Shown here one piece after another: positions 25,691-32,793 of a stretch of 35,628 nt of DNA. The position numbers and the translations under genes were made by a program. This DNA comes from an uncultured Campylobacter sp. (GTDB taxonomy: Bacteria > Campylobacterota > Campylobacteria > Campylobacterales > Campylobacteraceae). The stretch lies in NCBI GenBank assembly GCA_937965895.1, contig CALCKS010000184.1, positions 1 through 35,628 of the forward strand, given 5' to 3'. Below the pieces are notes generated by a model. That model was not told the origin of the DNA. It saw nothing but the letters and a program-made list of their open reading frames with translations, and ran no database searches. Position 1 is the stretch's first letter. Each line of letters opens with the position of its first letter.

Positions 25691-26782
25691 ATGATAAGCG
25701 GCGTAAACGGATTTAACGCAAACGTAAATTATGATTTTAGTAGCGCTCATGAGCGAAATTTAAAAGCACGCGAGGAAAAAGAGGCTATAAATTTAACCTC
25801 AAATTCGGCGCCGTCTCGATCAAATTTGACCGAACCGATCGATTATTATGCTCTAGATCCTGACGAACTGGACGAAAACGAGCTTGCCGTTTGGGCGCAA
25901 AACGTAGAGTTTTCAAAACTAAACGACAAGCAGCAAAATAGGCTTCTTGCTATAAAAATGGGCTTTAAAAAACCGGTATATAAAGCTTATGATCCCGTGG
26001 TTGTGCGTAAGGCGTATTCGCTAAGTGGCTATACGGAAGATGATAAAATCAGCGTTTGGGGCAAGATAAACGGGCTTGATCCAAGTATGAGCAAGGACGA
26101 GGTCGCAGAGCTAAAGAAATTTATAGATAGCACGAAGGTCCTACAAAGCAATTCAAGCATGGAAAACGATGTTTTTAGCGTAGACGGGTTTATGAGCGCG
26201 TTTAATGTGGATCTAGGAAGCTTTGGCGTTGGTCATACGAAGGGTACCGGACTTAAAATGGCGGTCGATATGGCAAAGCTACTAGACTCCGATATGGATT
26301 TGGAAAAATTTAAAGATAAATGGCTTGAGGTTACCGCCGAAAAGATACTAGGAGAGAATGCAAAGGTCAAAATCTCGCTCAAAGACGGCAAGCTAAATTT
26401 TGACCGAGTATCAGGAAAACGGCCTGCGGTCTTTTGGGGACAAGAGATGGTAAAACAGGTCAGCTACGCAGACGAAGCAACTAAAAAAGAGTTTTTAAAT
26501 TTCTTAAAAGATGCGTTTAAAAAAGGCGAGAGCATCGCAGACGTGCTACAAAATATAGCCCTAAAAGATGGCACAGTAAGCGATCAAGCTCCTAAAGAAA
26601 CGCCCAAAGAGAATAAATTTAAGCCTATCCAGGCTACTAGCAAAAGCCAAACCTATGTTTATAAGGATATAAAGCGCGAGTTTTTCGAGAATTTCTTAAA
26701 AGCCGAACGCGAAAAAGGGACGGATATAATGGAAATACTGCGCAAAGTGGGCAAGATTGGCAAGACGGATATTATCGCATAA
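25691..26782 (+). CDS. Putative flagellar-export secreted protein, paralogue
   Basis: A 363-residue soluble protein with AAAGGA before its ATG, ten bases after the split gene. The N-terminus MISGVNGFNANVNYDFSSA lacks a Sec signal and resembles its neighbours. The middle has VWGKINGLDPSMSKDEVAELK, an EF-hand-like acidic stretch is not certain, and the last 55 residues (FKPIQATSKSQTYVYKDIKR onwards, REFFENFLKAEREKGTDIME) repeat the tail of the preceding gene with about 70 percent identity. The pair clearly arose by duplication. The role is unknown; secretion through the flagellum is inferred from the N-termini and neighbours. Confidence 0.6.
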   Translation: MISGVNGFNANVNYDFSSAHERNLKAREEKEAINLTSNSAPSRSNLTEPIDYYALDPDELDENELAVWAQNVEFSKLNDKQQNRLLAIKMGFKKPVYKAYDPVVVRKAYSLSGYTEDDKISVWGKINGLDPSMSKDEVAELKKFIDSTKVLQSNSSMENDVFSVDGFMSAFNVDLGSFGVGHTKGTGLKMAVDMAKLLDSDMDLEKFKDKWLEVTAEKILGENAKVKISLKDGKLNFDRVSGKRPAVFWGQEMVKQVSYADEATKKEFLNFLKDAFKKGESIADVLQNIALKDGTVSDQAPKETPKENKFKPIQATSKSQTYVYKDIKREFFENFLKAEREKGTDIMEILRKVGKIGKTDIIA

Positions 26783-26956
26783 TGCCCAAAATCCATACGC
26801 GAGTAAGGGTTTAAAAAGCATTTTAAATAAATATTTCGCCGAGGTTGGCGGATCGAGCGCTTACAGGGCAAGTGCCTATACGAACAAAAAGCGTACAACT
26901 TGGATGAAGTTACGTAAGCTGGTATTGGATTTTGCGGTTCTGCGAAAATGGCAAAT

Positions 26957-27742
26957 TTAGCTTTTTTGTAGGCTTGCATGATTATTATGGTCTTTATGGG
27001 CTGTATAATTCTGATCGTATTTGTATTGTAGCTTGATATCGCCTCTAAAATCGCAGCCGCCGATAGCGTCTTGTAAATTGTAACCCATTCGTAAAAGCAA
27101 TATTTCCAAATCTTTTGCGAATTTTATCTTTGTAGGATTGTTATGGTATATTTCATTTCTTGCTTTTCTTATCTGTCCTATTTTGGTTATTAGGTGTTGG
27201 CGTCCGTAAGCCGGAGGTATTTGAGACTTGTATTCTTTCGTACTTGCAAAGATGTGCTCTATCGTATGCCAATATTCATCGCTTAGCTCTTCTAGGTCTA
27301 TCATATAAAATTTATCGAATATGCTTTGTAGATCTTCATTTTTGCAGCGCCTTTTTACTATATTTAATATCCTTCCAAGCTCTGGCTTATCTGTTTTAAA
27401 GAACCAATCATCGGCGTCTTGGTTGTATAAATTTGAAAAGTTGACGGCTAGAGTGCTACGAAGTCCGCTCTCAAAACAGTGCAGTAAGAAAAACTTGGAC
27501 TGATGGGTTCTACGTCTTTTATTGTAGATTGAAATTATTAAATCAAATAGATTAAGGTTGTTTAGGTCTGTTTTTGGCAATACGGCGTTAGCTTCTTTGC
27601 ATGCTCCAAGTAAATATTTAAAATGCAATACCGATATCGCTTTTTTTATTCTGGCCTCAAATTCGTGACTCATAAAGCCATCGTAACCTTGTTTAAATAT
27701 ATCGTATATTTTTTCATATTGGCTTTGGACTATGTCAAACAT
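26957..27742 (-). CDS. HEPN-domain, Abi-like protein
   Basis: A 261-residue helical protein with a HEPN active-site motif near the C-terminus: R195-N-E-I-Y-H200 (Rx4H, within IRKARNEIYHNNP). HEPN proteins with this motif are metal-independent RNases, common in abortive infection and toxin systems. The N-terminal two thirds (FDIVQSQYEKIYDIFKQGYD) has no recognised domain. AGGAAG precedes the ATG. It stands alone, convergent to the secreted-protein genes and just inside tRNA-like copy B. A partner antitoxin is not visible. The gap after it (27743-28096) has only a weak hairpin (AGCTTAGGG/CCCTAAAGCT) near 27790-27836. Confidence 0.6.
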   Translation of the reverse strand: MFDIVQSQYEKIYDIFKQGYDGFMSHEFEARIKKAISVLHFKYLLGACKEANAVLPKTDLNNLNLFDLIISIYNKRRRTHQSKFFLLHCFESGLRSTLAVNFSNLYNQDADDWFFKTDKPELGRILNIVKRRCKNEDLQSIFDKFYMIDLEELSDEYWHTIEHIFASTKEYKSQIPPAYGRQHLITKIGQIRKARNEIYHNNPTKIKFAKDLEILLLRMGYNLQDAIGGCDFRGDIKLQYKYDQNYTAHKDHNNHASLQKS

Positions 27743-28096
27743 CTGCTTCCTAAGTACTTTTTTATATTGATTGTATTATAATCCGCGGTAGCTTAGGGGG
27801 TTCTGACGATAGTTCAGGCTAAAACTACCCTAAAGCTTTTATCCTGCAAACTTCTAAAAAATAATCTAAATATTAAGAACTCTTACATCTATTATAAAAA
27901 TATTTTTGCTTAAAAATCAGTCGGCTTATTTTGTTGACGATAAAATATTTTTATTTTTTGACGTTTTTCATTGTTTGTGAATCAAGAGTTAGATATGATT
28001 TTAAACTCTTTTGAGATAGTGTTCCACTCTTAAAGGAAATATTAAAGAAAGGGAAAGATCGGAAGAAGCTTTTCCGATGCCTAAAGTAGGGTGTTT

Positions 28097-28150
28097 TGGT
28101 GTCACGGGGGAGACTTGAACTAAGGGCGTCCGGCTTATGAGGCTGGAGCC
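28097..28150 (-). repeat. tRNA-Met-like fragment, copy B (possible att site)
   Basis: On the minus strand this reads as the 3' two thirds of a tRNA: an anticodon arm with CCAGC-CTCATAA-GCCGG (CAU in the loop, four of five pairs good), then a TTCAAGT T-loop and an end GTGACACCA. The T-stem does not pair well (CTTAG against CTCCC) and the 5' half is absent, so it is not a working tRNA. It is the second copy of the sequence at 21790-21833; the anticodon arm is better kept here. The CRISPR-like remnant begins two bases later. Confidence 0.6.
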
Positions 28151-28151
28151 T

Positions 28152-28238
28152 ATTTGATTCAAATTTTCCTGTTTTAGGGGATTGATGGTAAAAATATCAC
28201 ACTTGACGCATTGGGACCAGTAAAAGCAGTGAGCATGA
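28152..28238 (+). repeat. Decayed CRISPR repeat plus trailer, second copy
   Basis: ATTTGATTCAAAT followed by TTAGGGGATTG reproduces the outer parts of the 37-nt CRISPR repeat, with the centre changed (TTTCCTGTT). The next part aligns with the trailer of the array at 623-675, including TGACGCATTGGG and AGTAAAAGCAGTGAGCATGA. It therefore matches the terminal repeat and its flank as a unit and is not a chance repeat hit. There is no further repeat or spacer here. Confidence 0.8.
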
Positions 28239-28300
28239 TTTGTATTTGAAGCAGGACTACTTTATGGTAAAATATATATAGAAAAACGAAAGGAGCTAAA

Positions 28301-28513
28301 ATGCTAGGTTTAGTAAAATACGCTTTGCTAGGTTGCTTGATAGCGCTTGCGGGAGCCGGATTTATTTTATTTATTATTACCGATTTTAGCGGCTTTGTAG
28401 GCTTTCTTAAAATTTGCGCGGCATATATTGCGGCGTCTTGCGTAGCTGGAGTGATTTTAGGCATCAAGCAAGGCCTAAACGACATTAAAAAAGCTAAAAA
28501 TTTATCTTTATAA
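28301..28513 (+). CDS. Small membrane protein, 70 aa
   Basis: A 70-residue protein with two hydrophobic segments (about 5-29 and 34-56) and a basic tail (KQGLNDIKKAKNLSL). AAAGGAG precedes the ATG and a TGGTAAAAT extended -10 lies at about 28266-28274. The family is not recognised. Two-helix proteins of this size next to prophage genes can be holins, but charge and context do not settle that. Confidence 0.6.
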   Translation: MLGLVKYALLGCLIALAGAGFILFIITDFSGFVGFLKICAAYIAASCVAGVILGIKQGLNDIKKAKNLSL

Positions 28514-28529
28514 GTCATCTTTACTCCCG

Positions 28530-28766
28530 TCATTCCCTCTTATTTAAAACCCTATTAAACGCTTTTGAGATTTCAAACATCCATAAAAAATCTATTTTAA
28601 AAAGCTTACAAAAAGCTTTTAAAACGACTACCTCGCATTCAAAATACCCGCCGTTAAAGTCTCGCTTTGCTACGCTTGCCGTATGAAGTCCGTGAAGCAT
28701 AAGAGCCTCATAATAATCAAGCCCGAACTCGTCCGGGCTCATCTTAGCTTCAACGCAGGCAAGCAT
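28530..28766 (-). pseudogene. Remnant of a prophage-region gene
   Basis: A 78-codon frame (MLACVEAKMSPDEFGLDYYE) with a regular helical look. Upstream on the same strand the frame stays open through GRALKKVERM, and in another frame there is TEIEDKGLSYLSVMGATDA ending at a stop near 28787, so a longer gene with a frameshift between the two is likely. Its 5' side abuts the truncated start of the head gene at about 28890. No family is recognised. If it is an intact small gene instead, no strong ribosome site supports the ATG at 28766. Confidence 0.4.
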
Positions 28767-28891
28767 CCTCTCTACTTTTTTGAGCGCTCGGCCTAGATAG
28801 CGGCATCAGTGGCGCCCATAACCGATAGATAGCTTAGGCCTTTATCCTCGATTTCGGTCTTAAATTTTTCTATATTGTCACCGCCCGTACG

Positions 28892-30061
28892 CCCGAGCTT
28901 CACTTTGATTACGACGAGATCATGCACGAGGCTCATAGTAGAGCTTTTACCGTAGCAAAGATCACGCGGATAGATCTGCTTTCAGATATACAAACTAGCC
29001 TTAGCGAAGCCTATAAAAAGGGGCAGGGCTTTACAGAGTGGAGAGATAGCATAAAACCCGTTTTAGCAAAGAAAGGCTGGCTAGGAGACGTAAGCGTAAC
29101 AAATCCTAAGACCGGAGAAACAAAGCAAATTTACGTGGGCTCCAGGCGGCTAAAACGGATTTTTGAGACCAACATGCGAGTAAGCGTAGCAAAGGCAAGA
29201 TATGAAAGCCAGATGAGTAGTGCGGGCGAATACTTCCGCTATAAAGCCGTCCTAGATCGCCGCACAAGGCCGAGTCACGCTAAGCTGCACGGTATGATCC
29301 TACCAAAAACGCATAAATTTTGGGAGAAAAACTACCCGCCAAACGACTGGGGATGTAGGTGTCAGGTGCAAGTACTAACCCAAAGCGAGATGCAAAGCTA
29401 CGGATTTAAACCCTACGCCGGCACGCCTTTAAACGTAGCTAGCAAAGACTGGGCTTATAATCCGGGCAAAAGCGCTCAAAGCCTAGATAGCGTGCTAGCA
29501 AAAAAGGCCGCAAATTTAAGCGGCGAACTAAAAAATATAGTAAAAAACGATCTAAAAAACTATGAGCGGGATAGGAATTTATATGTTTGGCAAAAGGGGC
29601 TGGATGATATGGTCGACACGCTGCTTGGTGGCGATATTATTAAAGAAAAATTACGCCAAATCGTTCAAGTAGGGCAAATTAAGCCTAATATCGAAAATGG
29701 GCTAAAGAAGCTGGGAGTTAAGCTGGGAGCCAATAGTGTAGCGCTTTATCAAAATAGAGTTTGGCATCTAAAGCGTGACAGTAAACCAAAAGACAAAGAG
29801 CCTAATGCTGATGAGATAAAGGCGATTGTCGATGTTTTAGATAAAGCCAGACACTGCTATTATAATCCACAAGAAAACGCGCTTTATTATTTTTATCCAA
29901 CTATGCAAAACGACAATATGGTAAATTATGCGCTTATTAGGCTAAATTACACGCTTGCTAAATTTAGAACGGATAATTTCGTGATAAGTATAGATAAAAT
30001 ACCTTTTGAAAATTTTAATACTACGATAAGAGACAAAAGAAGATATAAAAAAATAAGGTAA
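28892..30061 (+). CDS. Mu gp30/F-like head protein with C-terminal nuclease-like domain
   Basis: A phage Mu F/gp30-type minor head protein, 5'-truncated. Coding similarity starts at about 28892 (PELHFDYDEIMHEAHSRAFT), upstream of the first ATG at 28922. The Mu-F domain shows VLDRRTRPSHAKLHGMILP and YPPNDWGCRCQVQVL. After about residue 220 (from 28922) comes an extra domain, IVQVGQIKPNIENGLKKLG, SVALYQNRVWHLKRDS, then Y-rich strands and a basic end. It resembles the phage domains grouped as Barnase-EndoU-ColicinE5/D-RelE-like nucleases, known to be fused to this head protein. Such domains are thought to act as toxins delivered or used by the phage. The gene converges on a structured RNA whose 3' stem overlaps its stop codon. 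Confidence 0.7.
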   Translation, partial: PELHFDYDEIMHEAHSRAFTVAKITRIDLLSDIQTSLSEAYKKGQGFTEWRDSIKPVLAKKGWLGDVSVTNPKTGETKQIYVGSRRLKRIFETNMRVSVAKARYESQMSSAGEYFRYKAVLDRRTRPSHAKLHGMILPKTHKFWEKNYPPNDWGCRCQVQVLTQSEMQSYGFKPYAGTPLNVASKDWAYNPGKSAQSLDSVLAKKAANLSGELKNIVKNDLKNYERDRNLYVWQKGLDDMVDTLLGGDIIKEKLRQIVQVGQIKPNIENGLKKLGVKLGANSVALYQNRVWHLKRDSKPKDKEPNADEIKAIVDVLDKARHCYYNPQENALYYFYPTMQNDNMVNYALIRLNYTLAKFRTDNFVISIDKIPFENFNTTIRDKRRYKKIR

Positions 30062-30149
30062 AGACGGCCGGGCATCGAACCCGTCATGAATAGCCTACGC
30101 AAGTAGGTATCCGGCTGCCAAATCTGCCGGTATCTCATCTTTACCTTCT
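30047..30149 (-). ncRNA. Putative tRNA-like small RNA
   Basis: On the minus strand a TTGACT (30184-30179) and TATAAT (30161-30156) are 17 nt apart, placing a start near 30149. The RNA then has: a closing stem GGTAAAGATG (30145-30136) with CGTCTTTACC (30066-30057); CCGGC/GCCGG (30130-30126, 30115-30111) with a 10-nt loop; CCTAC/GTAGG (30107-30103, 30098-30094) with a UUGC tetraloop, extendable by AUA/UAU; and CGGG/CCCG (30083-30080, 30072-30069) with a 7-nt loop UUCGAUG, like a T-arm. A run of seven T follows at 30053-30047. It does not fit a normal tRNA: there is no standard 7-nt anticodon loop or CCA. It runs antisense over the stop codon of the nuclease-tailed head gene. Confidence 0.6.
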
Positions 30150-30180
30150 GTGTTGATTATAGCCCTTTTATCCTCAAAAG

Positions 30181-30666
30181 TCAACTTAACTTACTAGCTA
30201 TCTCGGCAGCCAAAAAGCGCTTTATGTTTTCCTCTAAATTCGGCTCTAGCTTTCCGTTTTCATCGACTGGCAAAAACGGACGAGCCGGTATCTTGCTTTT
30301 GCCTCCGCGTCCGGCGTTTGCGCCGAACTGATGAGATAGCCCGTAGGCAAAGCCTTTGTGCGAGCTATTATTTGAGACGGTTACGCTTTTATTATCGGAC
30401 GCTATATGCCAATTATCCGCCAAATGTCCGCTATCTCTTAAAATTCTATCCGAACCGCCTCTTTTTATTTTTTGGGCTAGCGTACTTTGTTTAAGCGGCT
30501 TCCAGTTCTGCCCAAACGGGCTTTTTTGGTTTTCAAATGCAAATTCTATGGAGTTTGAGATCATGTTGCCGATGGTGTCAAATGTGCTTTGAGATAGGGC
30601 GTTGCCTTCCTCGAGTCGCTTTAGCATCTGGTTTATCTGCTCAAGCCCGTTTATTTCTACGCTCAT
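30181..30666 (-). CDS. Phage virion morphogenesis protein (Mu gpG-like)
   Basis: A 161-residue protein of the Mu gpG/phage tail-completion family. Marks are FGQNWKPLKQSTLAQK (about 51-66), RILRDSGHLADNW (about 75-87), AYGLSHQFGA and IPARPFLPVDENG near the C-terminus. It acts in tail or head-tail completion. It overlaps nothing but ends exactly at the -35 element of the small RNA (the TGA at 30181-30183 is inside TTGACT). It is the last gene of the minus-strand prophage segment. Confidence 0.85.
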   Translation of the reverse strand: MSVEINGLEQINQMLKRLEEGNALSQSTFDTIGNMISNSIEFAFENQKSPFGQNWKPLKQSTLAQKIKRGGSDRILRDSGHLADNWHIASDNKSVTVSNNSSHKGFAYGLSHQFGANAGRGGKSKIPARPFLPVDENGKLEPNLEENIKRFLAAEIASKLS

Positions 30667-30682
30667 GCTTTATCTTTTCGAC

Positions 30683-31063
30683 TTACAAAAGCGCTCGCTG
30701 CGAGACTTTGTCAAAGTCTTGCGAATCAAAAAAGTCCTCTGCGGCGTTTATAAGATATGGATTTGCTTTAGTGCCCGGGTGGTTTACCTTCTTGCCGAAC
30801 ATCTGCCCCGTTTTTACGTTTGTCAAGGCTTTCATCTTTTTGGGCTTTATGACGTGAGGAGCGGTACCGTCGTGAACGAATTTTGCATACGGAGCTAGCC
30901 TCGTGTTTCCTATCTCTATTTCAAGGTTTTCTATACGGTCGTCAAATACTTGAATATCTTTTTTGAGGTTGCCCGTCTTTACGGGAGCTATGTATTTGGC
31001 TTTTAGGACTATGCCTTGACCTATACGAAAAAGGAAGTTTTTTAAATGTCTTTTAAAATTCAT
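30683..31063 (-). CDS. Phage HK97 gp10-like protein
   Basis: A 126-residue protein resembling the HK97 gp10 head-tail joining family: KAKYIAPVKTGNLKKDIQV (about 21-39) and LAPYAKFVHDGTAPHVIKPK (about 56-75), ending NPYLINAAEDFF. It would form part of the connector or tail terminator ring. It lies 16 nt upstream of the gpG-like gene on the same strand, as expected in a structural-gene block. Confidence 0.65.
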   Translation of the reverse strand: MNFKRHLKNFLFRIGQGIVLKAKYIAPVKTGNLKKDIQVFDDRIENLEIEIGNTRLAPYAKFVHDGTAPHVIKPKKMKALTNVKTGQMFGKKVNHPGTKANPYLINAAEDFFDSQDFDKVSQRALL

Positions 31064-31093
31064 TTAAAGGCTCTTAAAAATGCCGAAATCAGC

Positions 31094-31327
31094 TTAATCA
31101 TCGATCGCCACCACAGATATATCAAAGTCGTCATTAATCTTTTTTACATTTAAAAGCGCCCTTAAATAGGCGTTTAGCTCATCACTAAAGCGCGCCTCGC
31201 AGCTAGGGCAATGTATAAAATCTCGCAAATTGCCAAGCTTTAAGCCGATCTCGGTCTTACAGTTTTTGCATGTGATTAAGAAAAAATCAGCATTTTTTAT
31301 GTTGATTACGTTACGTTTTTGCGTCAT
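31094..31327 (-). CDS. Small zinc-ribbon protein (Com-like)
   Basis: A 77-residue protein with two CxxC pairs, CKNC (about 20-23) and CPSC (about 40-43), forming a zinc ribbon. The layout ITCKNCKTEIGLK then FIHCPSCEARF is close to Com of phage Mu (IRCKNC then IRCPRC), the translational activator of the mom DNA-modification gene. No mom gene is in the window. The C-terminus (INDDFDISVVAIDD) is acidic. A Com-like role is only a suggestion from the motif and phage context. Confidence 0.55.
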   Translation of the reverse strand: MTQKRNVINIKNADFFLITCKNCKTEIGLKLGNLRDFIHCPSCEARFSDELNAYLRALLNVKKINDDFDISVVAIDD

Positions 31328-31356
31328 TTTTTATCCTTTAAAATTTTGCTTTATGC

Positions 31357-31593
31357 TTACTTTCGTCTAACCTTGTCTGCATATTCTATGCACTGGCTAA
31401 ACTCTCCGCTAAATTCATCACCATTTACAAAGACAAACTCGTGTTTTTCCCCATCATCTATCGCGACCTTTGCATACTCTATAAAATGAGTAAGTTCGCC
31501 AACGCACGAGCATATATCGGCTTCCTTGTCCTTTAAAGTCTTGTCGCTTGTTATGATTAGCTCTATTCCATTATCAAAAACAAAATATTTCAT
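31357..31593 (-). CDS. Small acidic protein coupled to head gene (possible immunity protein)
   Basis: A 78-residue protein starting MKYFVFDNGIELIITSD. I choose the ATG at 31593 because it overlaps the stop of the head gene as ATGA and has GGTGGA before it; the ATG 12 nt earlier has no ribosome site. It is acidic and contains two similar stretches (LTHFIEYAKVAIDDGE and FSQCIEYADKVRRK). Tight coupling to a head protein with a variable C-terminal domain is the arrangement expected of a toxin and its immunity protein. The function is not shown by any motif. Confidence 0.6.
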   Translation of the reverse strand: MKYFVFDNGIELIITSDKTLKDKEADICSCVGELTHFIEYAKVAIDDGEKHEFVFVNGDEFSGEFSQCIEYADKVRRK

Positions 31594-32618
31594 ATTTTCC
31601 ACCATGATTTTATAATCTCGATTTTACCTTTTTTGGCATATTTTTCAAAGTATTTATTTTGTGTTTTATTGTTTTCTGTTGGGAAAATCGTATCTATTTT
31701 ATCGCCGTCAAGTATCATAATATAGCCGTTTTGTGTTTTGGCTATCGACTTTTGCTCCGTATTTGCGTGCAGCGCTATGTGTGTTATCGAATTAAGCGCC
31801 GAAACTATTTTTGAAGACGTTGTGCGCTGCAATAAATTTGCGCTATGTCTTTTGTCGTTGGCATTTGATAAGGTTAACACTCTCTCCACTCCCATCTTAT
31901 CGATATGCCTTAAGACTTCATCCTTGCCGGGTGCTTGCGTAGCCTTCATCTTAACGCCCTCTTTTTCGTATTCGTCTACCCAAACCGGTACTACTTCGGT
32001 GCGGCAGCGGAAGTGATAGGGCGGAAGTCCGAAGTTTGCATCCATCTTGTCGCTTCTGCCTAGATAAGGCTCGTTTCGCCACGTAGCGGCCGCTTTTTTA
32101 GCAGCCATGCTCTTTGCTGCGGTGATAGCGTTTGCTTGTCTTTCTAGGTGCTCTGCGGGTATCACTCGTCCGTTCATAGAACGGCAGATGTCCGAAGTTT
32201 TAGAGTCCATTATGGCTACTACCTTATAAAAAGGTGCATCGTATTTTCTGACTTGATTTACTCTGGCTATGTTTTGGCTTTGAGAGATGATGTGATCGCT
32301 CACTCCCTCAAAATAGCTCATATCCATTTTTAGCTCGTTTGAAAATTCCTCTTTTAGTTTGGCAGCCATCTGGGCGCGCGGGATCTCGCCCTCAAAGACT
32401 TTTTGAGTTATATCCATTAGCCTTGATTGAAATTTATCGTTAAATTCGCTCCTCATCCAGTAGAAGTTGTTGCGCATAGACTCGATAGCTTGCATATCTA
32501 TCCTATCAAAAGCTATCCCGATGCTTACGCCTTGCAAGGATAGTTTTTTATAGGTCTCCTCTAAATTTAGTGGAGAAGTCAGTGCTAAAAAATATCTGAA
32601 TATTGACCGGATATCCAC
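31590..32618 (-). CDS. Phage Mu-F/SPP1 gp7-like head protein with extra C-terminal domain
   Basis: A 342-residue minor head protein, GTG start, probably 5'-truncated because the portal gene expected upstream is missing and no good ribosome site is seen. The Mu-F region has MDSKTSDICRSMNGRVIP (about 137-154) and FGLPPYHFRCRTEVVPVW (about 197-214). From about residue 235 to the end (GVERVLTLSNANDKRHSANL, then IALHANTEQKSIAKTQNGYI, ending KSWWKI) there is a separate domain, different from that of the other Mu-F protein at 28.9 kb. A variable toxin or nuclease tail is the likely reading. The next gene overlaps its stop. Confidence 0.75.
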   Translation of the reverse strand: MDIRSIFRYFLALTSPLNLEETYKKLSLQGVSIGIAFDRIDMQAIESMRNNFYWMRSEFNDKFQSRLMDITQKVFEGEIPRAQMAAKLKEEFSNELKMDMSYFEGVSDHIISQSQNIARVNQVRKYDAPFYKVVAIMDSKTSDICRSMNGRVIPAEHLERQANAITAAKSMAAKKAAATWRNEPYLGRSDKMDANFGLPPYHFRCRTEVVPVWVDEYEKEGVKMKATQAPGKDEVLRHIDKMGVERVLTLSNANDKRHSANLLQRTTSSKIVSALNSITHIALHANTEQKSIAKTQNGYIMILDGDKIDTIFPTENNKTQNKYFEKYAKKGKIEIIKSWWKI

Positions 32619-32682
32619 AATACTTTAAGATACGCTAAACTAATGCTAGATAGCGAAAGAGAGATTGTGGAGGCTTTGTAGA

Positions 32683-32793
32683 GTGGGTTTTGTAGATACG
32701 GCGAAATTTATCTCCCAAAAGATAGGCTCGCTTATCCAAGTAAATTCCGTAAAAAAGCTAACAAAGCGGATAAAAGGAGTGGAAAAATTATGA
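32683..32793 (+). CDS. Small ORF, 36 aa, possibly a fragment
   Basis: A GTG-started frame reading VGFVDTAKFISQKIGSLIQV and ending KRIKGVEKL. Codon use looks real but the piece may be the 3' end of a longer lost gene, since the frame stays open upstream. Its TGA overlaps the next ATG as ATGA. It runs opposite to the prophage genes. No family recognised. Confidence 0.3.
   Translation: MGFVDTAKFISQKIGSLIQVNSVKKLTKRIKGVEKL

Noticed and set aside
26757..26960. A 67-codon plus-strand frame after the secreted-protein genes
   Set aside because: It starts inside the previous gene in another frame, has no ribosome site and no recognisable product.
30057..30145. The 30.1 kb structure as an ordinary tRNA gene
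   Set aside because: No 7-nt anticodon loop with a valid stem, no standard D-arm and no CCA end; the closing stem is too long. I keep it as tRNA-like only.
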